Shown: positions 45,301 to 57,720 of the stretch, piece after piece
Position numbering within the stretch: position 1 is the first letter of the stretch
How the letters are laid out: each line of letters starts with the position of its first letter
Assembly: GCF_030704535.1 (NCBI RefSeq)
Contig: NC_081822.1
Span: 13,323,001 to 13,387,000, forward strand
Direction of reading: 5' to 3'
DNA length: 64,000 bases
DNA from: Vitis vinifera
Taxonomy: Eukaryota > Streptophyta > Magnoliopsida > Vitales > Vitaceae
Translations under genes and position numbers: made by a program
Notes under the pieces: generated by a model
Databases searched by the model: none
What the model saw: the letters and a program-made list of their open reading frames with translations, nothing else
What the model was told of the DNA's origin: nothing

Positions 45301-48300
45301 TGTGAGTTTAAACTTTAAACCAATTTGGGCCTCATGGCAATAAACCAATGCCAAATCCTCAAAGAATTCAATGGTACATCTTGGGAGAGTGAACTGACTA
45401 TGTGCCAAAAGAAATCAAGGCCTTTAGGAATTGAATCTTTAGTTGGACATGCGCTAGGTAGATCTATGACATAAATGAAGAGACAAATATGAGTCTAATT
45501 GTACATAAAGAAGATTGATATACTCAAGAGTGCAGGATGAGGTCTGAACTGCTGGATTCAGGGAGGATAAATAGTTGAAAACAAGAACCCATTAAACTCA
45601 TTAGATGGTGGTGACCATGGAGTGAAAATTACAACCAACCTAACATCAGTGTGGATTGCATCCAGCAGAAATTAAGTATGGGGTTAAGGAAAGTTCTGTG
45701 TGATCTGGTTTCCTGAATCATGCACTTTTGAAGGTCAGGTAAAGAAGAGAAAGTTCATTATAGTGGCTGAATGGAATGAGCCAGGAAGCTAATATAGGAG
45801 AAAGTATATGCCTCGCTACCAACAAATAAGGCGAATCAGAAACAGAACTTCACAGTTGGAGACTAAGATTCCATATTTTAAATAAAATGAGCATGGAAAA
45901 CAACAAAATATCCTGCTCAGACTAGCTAGACATGATGGCATCAAAAAGCAAAATATATCAGCAGGTTTCAGACTCTGCAGAGTTCTCAAACTTACTTCCT
46001 ACAACTTCGCAACTGTTGTCCATCAAAAGACACCCAAAGCGCTCAACTTGTAATACTTAAAAGACCAGTAGTTGCAAAAATATAGTCTAACTTTGCAACT
46101 TTTGACTGTCAGAAGCTACCAACAGCATTCGACTTCTAATGGTTAAGAAGCAACTTCTAAGTTGTGATGCCACATTCACCAAAATAGAATAAGATGGGTC
46201 ACCCAAAGAACAAGTACAGTTAGCTAGTCATGATGCCAAATTGATGAGAATAGAAAAAGTGCCCTACCTGAAGGCAGCGAACATATCTCTTTGTATATCC
46301 CAAATCATTTACTAATGGTACTTCCAAAGCTTTTGCTAATTGACGAGCTGACGCAACAAACCTGAATAACAATTACAAATTACTGAACAATAAAGGGTAT
46401 TGTAGGTGTCACACTATAAACATGGAACACTAGTTAATTCCGCATTCCACTGATGTAATGCAAAATTATACATAAAATTATGTCCAAGTCCTGAGACTGT
46501 ACACTTCAGAAATACAGAAGATGAATCAAAAGAACTATAGCAAAACATGCAAGCCTCACAAGGATAAAGGAACATTTTTGAGCTCGCATCACATGTAACT
46601 TACATCCCCTGCATGTAAGCAGATCCATCTAAATCGAAAACATTATTCAGTTTGACATATTCCTCTGAACACCTCAATTAAATAAACTAATTAAGACAAA
46701 CAATCTACTGATTGTATTAAGGAGAGGAATGACAAAGTATTATTAAAGATGCAATACTTCTAATTCATATTTGCTTTCCATTTCTTCAAAATATGGTGCC
46801 CGCACAGCCAAGAAAAGATATGCCAAGTGTCAAATATTTTATGATGTCAAAAGTACTTTGAATAAGTACTTTAACTTCATGAAAATGTTGTAATTTATTC
46901 ATCTAATAAAACCTTGAAAGATGATGCTTTTCATTGAGAGGAACAAAGTTCAAGAGAACAATAGACGGCATGATATTGTTATAAGCAGCAGTAATCAACA
47001 AGTATATAAACTTTACAGCAGAAATAACCAAAATATGCACAAAACAAATACATGATTGATTACATGGCATGCACATGGACAATTACAAAGAGAGTGAAAT
47101 GAAAAATATGGAGTATAAGAATTAAGTTTAGAGAATTCAAAACAGTATATGGACCACTAAAACTGCCAAATTCTCAATTTAAGGACAAAAATAGAAGCAC
47201 GGCTTAGAGCCTCAGGTCACATAGAACTGAGGACTTACATATTACAGTTGCTTTGTAACTCTGGAACAGACAAATTGGATGATGCATTTTGAGTAGCAGA
47301 CTGGTATTTCTGAGCTGCAGCCCCAAGCTGACTAACCTGCACAGTCCAAATAATCATAGTTAAAAGAAGGTAGTTTTAACAACACAGACTTCATAGAAAG
47401 TTCCCAAAAAACACACAACACCCAAGTACACAGCAAGTCTACAAGACACACCCAAAAGGGAAACATAAACGTAACAGTTGGAAAATTATGCATGACAACT
47501 GGCATCAACAACTGTCATACAGAACACGATATCAAGTAGAAATGCAAACCTTTTCAGTTAATTAACAGTAATATTGGTATAATAATGAAAATAACATTAA
47601 AAGATGCTTTAGATGTCCCAAGGAGACGATATTAGATCAGAAAACTGACTAGACAAGGTTCAATCAGAACTCATGTAAACAGTGATTTAAATAAACATGA
47701 TTTTAGCTAATGCTAATTGTATCGTTATATCCAATTGGCTAATCTGAACGAACCAAAAAGAAAGGCAGACCAAAAAAAAAAAAAAAAACAAGAAAACAGA
47801 AAATCAGCACTCAGGGTATGTAATAATACAAGTCATTATCATTTTTTGACAGGCAAATTATAGATATAGATTACCAAGCACCTAGTAAAAAGATGGATCA
47901 CAACTCAAATACACAGGAAGCAGACAAAGTGTGGCAGAAGGCAAGAATAAAACTAAAAGGAAACTCTAACCAAGCCTAAGCCATTCCCACACAATCAACA
48001 AATTTTAAAAAAGAAAGATGCAATCCCAAAGGAATCCCTAGACCAATCAACCAAAGATTTGAAAGCCTTCATGGTCTAACAGTTGGAGATTGACTAGTAC
48101 AACTAAAAGGGCAAATAACTCCCTGTTACAATAAATTCATGATACAAGTATCTAGGCCCCCTTAGGAGAACTTTTTCTTTTTTCAAAAAATGAATTAAAG
48201 TTCAGAAGTTTCCTTACTAGTCGTCACGGTTTGGGAGATCCAAGCCACAAGAAATTGCAGTTCTCTATAGTTTGTCATTAATACACTAAAAAATTTGTGG

Positions 48301-51300
48301 TTCTCGAGAAACATGGTTTTGGAGTTCATTATATTTGCAGGTAGAAACCCCAACAGTTGGAACTCCACCCGACAAAAACAACTACAACCACTACTACTAC
48401 TACTATAATACCAGGAAGTTAACTCCAGCCCCCGCCACCACTACTTCTACCACTTCTAAGTCCAGCTCATTTGGATGGTCATATCAAAACATGTTAACAA
48501 CCCCCTTTTTTTTTAGATAAAAAGCAATAGCATTGGAAAGTGCCAAAAAAGGGGCACGCCATAGTACACACAATGTATACTGTCATCAAAAAGCGCCAAA
48601 AAAGGGACAGAAAAACAAAACATGCTAACAACCCATTTGGATGGTACAGCTACATTGACCTGACTAAATGAAACCTGTCATTTTGCTTTCATTTCCGATA
48701 TAAGGCACAATCTACCTGTGTTAATGGAGTTATTACCCCCCACCCCACCCCCAACATGAAGCATAAAGCAATACATACTAAATTTTGTGAAAAATACTAA
48801 GTTAAAAGCAGTAAACATTGGCATTCGTTAATATCAACACATGAAAACAATGGCACTGGAATTTTGATGAAACCAACTTAACAAAATATGAATTTTAATG
48901 CATATAAACGACATTCAATCCATAAATTACATTTTAATCATATACTTGGATGGACTGTTCCCACATGTTTGTGCCATTTTCAAAGTTCCTAATTTCCCAG
49001 TTCATTTGTACTCCCCTTCCCTAATGAGGAAAAAAACACTTGAGAGAAAAAGCTAATACATTAAGCAAAGTCTTCATTCGTCATCATCCACAAGGTCCAC
49101 ATTCAAATCATTTCAACAACAGTTACACGTAAGCTTCAATCCATATGTTTCTTACAATCTGTTTATAGCATCTTTTACATGGGATCATTCCTCCTCTTTC
49201 TTTCCTTCCGTCATCCATTTCTACTACACAAAGTAATTAATGAAATCATCTTTTTTAGGAAAACAATTTTCAAATTTGATTTCAAAAAACTATTAAAATA
49301 GTCAAAGGATATTTGAATCATACCACTGTTTACCACATATACCTTAACTTGTATCATATATGCACTCTGTACTGCATACACCTTATCTCATATCATATAT
49401 GTACCAAAAGATACACTCAAGACAAGATGCAAACCGGCAAAATGCATCCTTTTATATGAAAATTAAAATATAATTTGCAACACAAGTTTTTGATAATCAT
49501 AGACACAAACACACTTACTATAAATTCAAGTAATTCCATATGCCTCCAAAACAAAATGATTTCATTGCACTGCTAAATACAATGGAATGGCTTTGCATTC
49601 ATTAAGCCTACTAAACAATGATTCACTATCCATTGGATGTTTAAGCACTCCATAGAACAAGTAACAAGTTCAAGACACAAAATATCAAAACATAATTAGC
49701 CAAAACAAGTTAAAAGGAAAGGAAAAATGGTGAAGGCAGCTACACCAAAAAGGTCATAGACATGGGTCATGTAGTTAGCTCCCAACATCAGAATCTCATA
49801 GACGACAACCTCTCTTCCCTTCTTCTGTCTTTGCAAATTGTTTTTCCTTCTTCATTATCCCAAACAAGGGGGTTTGCATCCTGGATCCCACTGGTCTTTT
49901 CTCATCCAAGTGGTTCTATGCTCTTCCTAATACTAACATCTGAATCTTGTTCTTCATTCTAAGTTCATCTAGAAATTAAAGAATCCCCTATAAATCGAGG
50001 CCTTCACATGGATGGTGTTGAAAGAGTACTAATGATCCACTCTAGGAGAAGAGGCAATCAAAAACTATTTGTCCTAACTTTCAGAAGGAGGGGTGTCGTC
50101 CACAGCCCCTTTGCACCAAAGTTGAGGCAAAGGTTGTTATGTTGGGTTGCTATGGAATAGGTTGCTCCAAGAGACATCACAGATATAATGTTGATGTCTT
50201 TCCTGGCTTTTTTAGAATAGTTGGTGATCAGTGGAAGATGCTTGATGTCTTTCCGGGGTTGCTCCAGCATTTTCTCATTCTGTTTCTTGTACTTCCATCC
50301 TTCTTTATATATTCTGTCTCTATTTTCTTATAGGCAAAAAGTTTATCTACTCATTACTCCTCCCAAAACAACCATAATCTCATAAAATCAACATGAATAA
50401 ATCGCAGTTCCTGCAAATGATAAATATATCATCTGATCGACACATCGGGAGGATTTCAATTAGCTAAGCTTATAAAAAGGGAAAGTTCTTCAAAGCAAAG
50501 AATTGGCTTGAAGGTGATAATCCTAAAGTGTCATTCCTCCCAAACCCAACCATTCCCTGTCTCCCACCTGCAATAGGTAGTTCAACTGGCAGGCACTCCC
50601 TCTCAGGTATTTGAGGTCCTAGGTTCAAGTTTCAATTGTACCTAAAACACATTTCTTGAGGAGGAGCCATGTATCCATGGTTTCCTAAGGTCAAATGAAG
50701 CAACACTAGTGGGATTTCGCATGAGTGAAATTGATTTTGTAACTACTTTTATAAACAAAAAAAAAAATGTCACTAGAATAAAAGAAAGCATCTTGTTGCC
50801 AACAGACAAGGATATAAACAGGTGAAGTAACTCAACCAAGCAAGCAAAACTGACTTGGTGAAGGTCCCTGACAACATAAAGGATCTTGTTGTCAGCAGGC
50901 AAGAAATATAAACAGGTTAATTATCAACATAAACAATCAAATAACTTTGATTTGATCAAGGTTCCAGGCAACATATTTAGTTCAAAAATGAAAAAGCAAC
51001 AGAAGAGCTTCTTGATGATAGAGCCTAAACCACTTGATCAGTAACCTGAGGTATCAACAATCTTCTAGGGATAAGCTCCTCATGACGTCGAGCACAGAAC
51101 TCCCACGAGCAAATCTGACCAAAAGCAAGAAAAGGGGCCAAGAAATTGTAAATAACTAATATCCCTAGAAGTTGTGATTTGTTGTAAATAAGAGGCTAGT
51201 TTATCAGTGTAACCTTCAAGTCAGGTGAGAAAACTATCCGAAGTTGACCTTCACGAACGACTCGAAGCTGTTCAAAGACGCTTTCCTGTATTGCTTTTGC

Positions 51301-53214
51301 ATAGTCCAGGATAATTTGCCCAGACGAATTTTGATACTCACGGGGCATATCAACATAAAGAAGTTCTTCCAGAGTACCACTTTCATACTTGATTTTGAAA
51401 AGCCTGGGCAGAACCTCCACAGTCGCTTCTGAAAGTAGAGTTTCAGATTTTAGATGGTGACACAAAAAGAAAAATCAAATAAATGAACTACAAAGTAACA
51501 AAAATAATTCAGACAAGACAGCATTTCAACCTAGAATTTTTTTAGAAACCAAAACATACCAAAACCTCGTCCTGGCTTGCGGTTGCATATCTCACAGTGC
51601 CACACATCCTACAAAATCGCAATACCATAGTTTACATGATTGTTTGAAATTGATAAGCAAAACAAAATAATGAGTTCACCATAAATTCTATTAAGAGAGT
51701 TGAGTCAAATATATGATGCTGTTAACAACCCGAGAGCAATACTATAAAATAAGGAATATCAAAACTAACACTTTACAGATCTGAAAAAGTGGTAAGAAGT
51801 GAGTAGTAAACATGTAAAGGTTCATAAACAGTGACCTCATCTCACTAAATATGACCAACTAAGATAAGATTGCTAGGATTTACAGCCCTTAGCTTCAGAT
51901 ATTAGAAATGGTAATGCTATATATCAGGGCTTTCTCTAACAGCATACCTGAGGAAAAACTCCAGTTGTTTGTCGGCCACTTCCATACATAGAAACACACC
52001 ACTTCTTCTTGGCATGCGGAGCAAAATACTCAGCAACAAACTTTCTCCAGAATTCAATATTGTTGTCCTATGTGGAAAATTAGAACAAATGCAACTCATA
52101 ATAGTCTCATACAATATGCAGACAAAATATTTTTTTTAATGAAAGTAATCCTCACAGTGGGTTTGTGTTGTTGCTGATACATGTAATATGTCAGCCGCCG
52201 GGCACACATCCCAGGTTCATATCCTGGTTTCACAGGAGATCTCAAAGGCAAATTCTGCGCTTGAAATTGCTGTTGTTGTAGTTGGGACCGTTGCTGAGGA
52301 ATAGCCTTCAAAAGTTGCTGTTGCTGCTGTTGTTGTAGCTGCATGTATCTTTGTTGTTGCAAAAGACTAATCTGCGCAGCAGTAGCCTGCGAAGACTGCC
52401 TTGACATATGCAGGAACTGCTGCTGTTGTTGCTGATGCTGTTGTTGCTGATGCTGCTGTTGCTGTTGCTGCTGTTGGTGCAGAAACAATGACTGATCAGA
52501 ATGTTGGGGTTCCATTTTGACAGGTGCCAAGCTTCTCATAGTTGGAATTTGTTGTGGCTCCAGTTTCACTGGACCAATATTTCTCAAGGACTGCAACTGC
52601 TGCTGTTGTCCATGTTGATCATTGGTCACCTGGGGCTCTAGCTTAACAGGTCCAACACCACCTAGCCCACCTCGAATTGATTGGTATTGCTGCTGTTGCT
52701 GAGTGTTGAGTGGGGCGGAGAACTGTTGCAATGGCTGTTGGCCATGCTGGAAATTTTGTGCTTCAAGTTGTTGAGACTGCTGTTGATCTGGCAACATCTG
52801 GTTTCCAGAAGGGTTTTGGAACTGTTGTCCCTGACCAGCCGAACCAGGGTTCGCCATGTTGGTCGGAACAAATGATGCCGGAGGAGTGAAACCCAATCCA
52901 TTTCCAACACCAGAGAGTGGATCAGATTCAGCACCAGCATCAATACCTCCACGCTGACCACTTCCTGGACCAGAAAGCCCAGGGTTTGAACCCCCGTTTC
53001 CAAAAGACTGACTGAGCAGTGAAGAAACACTGGGTACATTTCCAAGTAAATTCATATTATTGTACTGAGTTCTTGGAGACACAAGCGAAGGGAACCCTGT
53101 TTGGGGTGGCACAGGACCCGCCTGAGCTCCTAACATACCAGAATTCGAACGCAAAAGTGAAGGGGGAACAGGTTGGGCTCCACCTATAGGAGTGGGTGGC
53201 CCGGATGGCACCAT
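42371..53214 (-). CDS. SEU: transcriptional adaptor/corepressor SEUSS
   Basis: Nine coding exons give 913 aa: 53214-52156, 52067-51948, 51608-51560, 51428-51214, 51114-51046, 47336-47239, 46361-46268, 44912-44843 and 43338-42371. SEUSS is a nuclear, Gln-rich scaffold related to LIM-domain-binding (Ldb1/Chip) proteins. It pairs with LEUNIG and MADS factors to repress AGAMOUS and works in flower and embryo patterning. Residues 1-353 (one exon) are Pro/Gly- then Gln-rich, with three VKLEP or VKMEP repeats and long His-broken Q runs near 255-300. The conserved Ldb dimerisation region spans about 340-591 (NIEFWRKFVAEYFAPHAKKK, DVWHCEICNRKPGRGF, CSWEFCARRHEELIPRR). The rest is Gln/Ser/Asn/Gly-rich and ends FDWKQSP. 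MVPSGPPTP is the family start. It is slightly longer than the Arabidopsis protein as I remember it. Confidence 0.95.
47830..48115 (-). mobile_element. possible LINE 3'-end remnant in SEUSS intron 5
   Basis: TTTTTTGACAGGCAAATTATAG at about 47845 resembles the T-run plus TTGATAGGCAAA tails of the LINE copies elsewhere in the window. The 250 bases to its right carry AACAAATTTT and CAACCAA phrases typical of those 3' ends. No coding remains. Confidence 0.3.
48500..48630 (-). mobile_element. short LINE 3'-tail scrap in SEUSS intron 5
   Basis: T-run plus AGATAAAAAGCAATAGCATT, then a repeated GCCAAAAAAGGG motif (about 48543 and 48597). It resembles the 3' end at 23650-23720 and is otherwise featureless. 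Confidence 0.35.
50570..50768 (+). mobile_element. SINE-like insert with poly-A tail in SEUSS intron 5
   Basis: A box A-like TAGTTCAACTGGCAGG near 50577 and a box B-like GGTTCAAGTTTC near 50622 are spaced as in tRNA-derived SINEs. About 120 bases later comes an A-rich tail (AAACAAAA plus A-run, to 50767). It is antisense to SEUSS. Target duplications are not clear. Confidence 0.5.
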
Positions 53215-53994
53215 CTTTCCAAAATAACAATCTACAAACACTCACTCAAGTACACCACAAGATTCAAATAAACTTCCAGTTACACAACAAAGTGCGCAAA
53301 ACCTGACATTTCCCTCATCCCATCAAGCAGTTTACACCCAAAATCAAGGCCAGAAACTCCAGAGTCCTTGTTGTGCACCAAAAGAAATGGGGAAGCTTTG
53401 TGCCTGAGCATACGGAGTTGGGCGTTACCAAACACAAGAGGAAAGCCAAACAAAACCAAAACCAAGCAACAAGCTTTGATTCTGAACATTCTAGAATTGG
53501 ACTAGCTCAGCGATTTCTTCAGTGAACCGCTGTACAATTGATGAGTTTTTAGATCAAGTAAAGCTTCAAACATTCTACAAAAGGGCAACCAATCAACGAA
53601 TCGAACTCCTAATACAAAACAGGGGTTCAGAATCTCGATATCACCGCCAGTCACTCCAAACCCTCACTAAAATCATCACAAAACGACTTCAATCGACTCC
53701 CAACACAACTCCAAATCTCCAAACCTCACAAACCCAACAAAGATAAGTTCTTTTTCACACCTCGCACCTCAAATTCCAATCTTTAAACCCCAAAATATTT
53801 AGAGAAAATAAAAAAAAAAACAAACAAAAAAAAATTAACACTCAAAAATAGAAAATCAAACAAAAACCCAAAAGACAAGAACCTAAACACATCGATCGAA
53901 CCCTAAATCGGCGATCCGGAGCTCCAAACGAGCAAGAGAAATCGATAGCGTCCTGAAAAGCTGAGCCTAAAACGACGACGCTTGAGGACTTACC
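53215..53994 (-). other. SEUSS 5'-UTR intron and splice sites
   Basis: On the minus strand a strong donor (ACTCTG|GTAAGT) follows 53994. An acceptor (TGTTTGTAG) ends at 53232, leaving a 17-base leader (53231-53215) before the ATG. The roughly 760-bp intron would explain why no useful ATG lies upstream in frame. Splicing is inferred from these signals. Confidence 0.55.
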
Positions 53995-54260
53995 AGAGTT
54001 GTAATTGAACACTGAAAGTCTTCAGAAACTCCAAAGATTTCGATCGAAGACAGAAAAACTGATCAAAATTGGGAAAAACATGCAGCTGCTCTTCACTTTG
54101 CTGCTGGTTTGCATTGAGTAAGAGTACAAAATTTCTAGGGTTTTTTTTCCCTTCTTTTTTGTTGCTCTTGGGCGAGTTCTTCACAAGGTCCCTCAGTATA
54201 TCTCCATGTTGCTTTGCCCGTTCTTCCGCTGTATCTAGAGAGAGAAAGTAGAGAGAGAAA
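53995..54260 (-). promoter_or_regulatory. SEUSS 5'-UTR exon and core promoter region with two short uORFs
   Basis: The leader upstream of the 53994 donor contains two minus-strand ATGs with short frames: a 19-codon uORF at 54081-54022 and a 4-codon one near 54210-54196. CT/GA-rich runs (CTAGAGAGAGAAAGTAGAGA, 54235-54254) sit at the likely transcription start. Exact cap site unknown. Confidence 0.4.
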
Positions 54261-55104
54261 GAAGGTGCGTCTCCTTGCGGACGTCAAAATTGTGTTCAAT
54301 CAGATTGAATTTTTCTTCATTCCTTCTTTACCTTTCTCCTCTCTGGGAATGAAGTCAAATCCTCTTCTCCCTCACTCATGTCATGCCCCCATGTGCCATA
54401 CCCCATATTTCCCCATACACCATGTATCATCATCATGGACCGGCTAATGTTATCCTTATTACAATTATGACACTGGATTGCGGTTTAATTACTGAATTGC
54501 CTTCCACTTGGATTTGCCTAGCGTGTGAAGGCACATACCATACTCATCATAGTCACCCGCATTGATCAGCAGCCGTGGCACCAATCTATAGGCTAGAACA
54601 TATATCCTTTATTTAGAAAAGAAAAATGGAAAATAAAAAGTAAAAAAAAAAAATTAAAAAGAAGGGTAAAACTCAGCTTTTGATATTATTAAAAAAAAAA
54701 TTTTACTTTTATGTGAAATTCCATTTAAGGAATATATGGGACATTTAATGCTCTAGGAAAGCAAGTTTTGACTTTTCTTAGTCAATTCAAACATGGATGC
54801 AATTCCATGGTATATATATATAAATGTAATTTAAAATTAAAAAAAAAAAAAAAAAAAAAGGAGAATAAGGGTGGAAAGTTTGAAGGAAAATAAAACTAAA
54901 AGAAAACATTGAAGAAAAATTGGAGAAAATAAAAAGGGAATAAAAATAAAAAATAGATTTAAAGTTAATAAATTTATTTTTATTAATTATTTTAAATTTT
55001 GTTATTTATTTAATTTTTCTATAAAAATGATTAAATAATTTTTTAAAATATATAATATTTTTACTAATCTTAATTATATTTATCCCAATTTCCATAGTAA
55101 AACT

Positions 55105-55515
55105 AAAAGCTTGTTTTGTAATTGTTTTCAAAAATAATTTCAAAAAATAGTTTTTAAGAACAATTTTTTAAAATCCGTCTTTTAATTTTTGTAAAACAAA
55201 AATTTATTTAAAAACTTAAAATATTTTTAATCCATTTTTAATATTTTAAAAATAATTATTATATCTAGTGTTTTGTTTTAAAACATTTTATATGTTTATA
55301 TAATTATTTTTTAAAACAACCTTTAAAAAAAACAAGTGAAAATATCATAAAATAATTCAAAGATGTTATATGAAAATATAATATTTTATGTTCTTAAAAA
55401 TTAAAAAAAACAAAAATAATTCTCAAACAATTCCTAAACGTTAGAAAATCATTTAAAAAAACAAATTACTTATTTTCTTAGTATTTTTCAGACACCAAAA
55501 ATAGTTTAACTTATG
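55105..55515 (+). repeat. AT-rich MITE-like repeat, copy 1
   Basis: Starts near CTTGTTTTGTAATTGTTTTC and shares blocks with two other stretches: TTTTTAAGAACAATTTTTTA, ATATGTTTATATAATTATTT, and TTTATGTTCTTAAAAAT. It is non-coding. The ends are not precisely defined. Confidence 0.5.
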
Positions 55516-55738
55516 TTTAGTTTTCGAAAAAATTGAAATGAAATGTGAAGAAAAGATAAATAAAGGAAAATCATAAATACATCAAAACTTAATAAATTAT
55601 TTTTATGTATTATTTCAAACTTATTTTATTTATTTTAATTATTTTATATAAGAATTAAATAGTTTAAATATATATAAATTTATTATTATTTTTAATTATA
55701 TTTAATTTACTTTCCCATTTTTTAAATAAAACTAAATA

Positions 55739-55741
<3 letters not shown>

Positions 55742-55793
<52 letters not shown>
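55742..55793. repeat. (AT)26 microsatellite
   Basis: An uninterrupted AT dinucleotide run of about 52 bases, followed by TTTC repeats at 55805-55822. Confidence 0.95.
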
Positions 55794-55796
<3 letters not shown>

Positions 55797-56529
55797 TAAC
55801 TTTTTTCTTTCTTTCTTTCTTTGCTATTTCTTTAAAAATATACACATAGCCTTAAAAGGATTGTATTATAACTATTTTTATTGTAATTTTTAGGAATTAA
55901 ATAAAAGTAAATCATACAAAATAATGGAGAAGTAAATTAATAAGATCATACAAGAATTAAATTATTGTTTTTTATTATATTAAAAATATAATATAAATTC
56001 AATTGTATTTTTTTTTTTTAAATGGCTTCATTTTGTTTTTTTTTAAATAAAAAAAAGGTAAAAATTATGAAGCTCTCAACCAAATAAATGCAGAGGACCA
56101 CATGAACAAAGATCCTTGTTTTTTTCTTTGGAAATTTCAAATAGTCATGAATCTCCTTTGTAATTTGTAAGGATTTCACAAATAAAAATGACATAAAATA
56201 TTGTAGATTTTATTACATCACACCCACAAGGTTACAACTTACAACCCATTGCCCTTGTGAGTGTATGATGATTTCACATTGAATCATTCCCCCATCCCAA
56301 AATCCCACCTTCACACTTCAATGCCTTCTCAATTTACTTGCCTAATTTTTCTCATGTCATGCGAATCTAGGGAAACAAACAAGGATTTTCTTTTCTCTGT
56401 ACTACCATATCAATAAAATATTCCATCATATTTTTTTTACATTATAAGACCCATAACTTAAAAGATCAACCAAAATATGATTAAAGTGTTGCATGGGAAG
56501 CTTCTTTTGTATCATTTTCTCTACTAAAA

Positions 56530-56935
56530 AGTAAGGGCGCATATGGAAACTATTTTTTTTTCAATAATTTTTTATTATTCAAAATAAAAAATACATAAAA
56601 TATATTTAACAACTAAAAATTGTTTCATGTTTTTATATTAAAAATAGAAAATAAGTCGTTTTCAAAAAATATCTATTAATTATTTTTTATTATTTTATCT
56701 TTATTTTTAAAAATTGTTTTAAGAAATAATTATATAAATATGTAGAATAAAAAATAAAATAAAATATTTGATATAAAAATTATTTTTAAAACATATTTTC
56801 AAATGTTAAAAACAGATTGAAAATATTTTAAAATTTCAAATATATATTTTTTTTATAAAAATTAGAAAACTATTTTTAAGAACTATTTTTTAAAATTATT
56901 TTCGAAAATAATTGTCAAACAAACTTTAAAAATAA
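56530..56935 (-). repeat. AT-rich MITE-like repeat, copy 2 (inverted)
   Basis: Its reverse complement begins GTTTGTTTGACAATTATTTTC and continues through AGTTCTTAAAAATAGTTTTC and the TATTTATATAATTATTTC block, matching the copy at 55105-55515 in inverted orientation. Confidence 0.5.
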
Positions 56936-57050
56936 AAATTATAAAATTATTTTAGTAGGTGATGCGAGTTTGTTAAATAAAAAAGAAAAAGAAAAAACGA
57001 GTTTGTAAAATTTTTAAAAATAGAATCATCCGGCTGCCACGTCAGAATAT

Positions 57051-57720
57051 CAAGGGCGAAGGTTGCTTTCTAATGTTTTATAGTTAGTTTGGGGGTCCAA
57101 TCGTGGCCGTTGAAAGGTCGTAAGCATGACAATTCAGGGTCTTGATGAAAAGATCTGTAGCAGTGTAATCGTATGATCAATCTGCTCAACTGTCATTAAT
57201 CAGAATCGTTATCACAATAATCTCCATTACTAATATTTTCAGAAAACGACACTAAATCCGGGAGGGGGAAAAACACGACGACATTCTGTGATTTTTGTCA
57301 GCAACCGAGGGCCTTTTCGTCATGCCATGAAATTTTGGATTGCCGCGACAGTCCATCAATCGGGTGGCCCTGAAATATCCAATCATTTGGATTTGAGTCT
57401 AGGCGAATGGGCCTCAGCCACGTTTCGCGCCACATGATTAATGAGTGTGAGCGATTAGACGGGACGAAGTCCGCAATGAATGACAGAGAAGCAAACAGCG
57501 AAGATAAGAGGACAGCTAACCTCCCCGCTGCGGTAGATCTCTGTGGCCCGTGCTGGAAGGAGGAATTACGGAGATGCCCCCGGGCGGACACGTGTTGGAT
57601 GATGGGGGCCGCGTCATGGCGATGCTGTGCACACTGGGGTAGAGTTATTCTCTCGGCTGAATCATTTCCAATGATGAGTATATAGCCCACATATCACCAT
57701 GTAGTTGGGGTTGAATACAA
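57051..57720. promoter_or_regulatory. GC-rich islet with G-box in AT-rich surroundings
   Basis: From about 57290 to 57690 base composition is markedly more GC-rich than its flanks. It contains a G-box (CACGTG, 57589-57594, inside GGACACGTGTTGG) and CCGCGTCATGGCG. An open frame on the minus strand (57690-57298) starts without an ATG and looks like nothing known. It could be a distal regulatory region, an unannotated leader or an old insertion. Confidence 0.35.

Larger units (their letters stand above)
54261..57050. other. AT-rich intergenic DNA, no gene seen
   Basis: The SEUSS promoter occupies the first few hundred bases. Beyond about 54600 the sequence is AT-rich with long A-runs and two MITE-like copies (listed separately). 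No protein-like frames. Confidence 0.6.

Noticed and set aside
52662..53045. 127-codon frame overlapping SEUSS exon 1
   Set aside because: Alternative-frame shadow of the Gln-rich SEUSS coding sequence.
57298..57690. 130-codon minus-strand open frame in the GC-rich islet
   Set aside because: It has no ATG near its start, resembles no protein family, and long open frames are expected by chance in GC-rich DNA.
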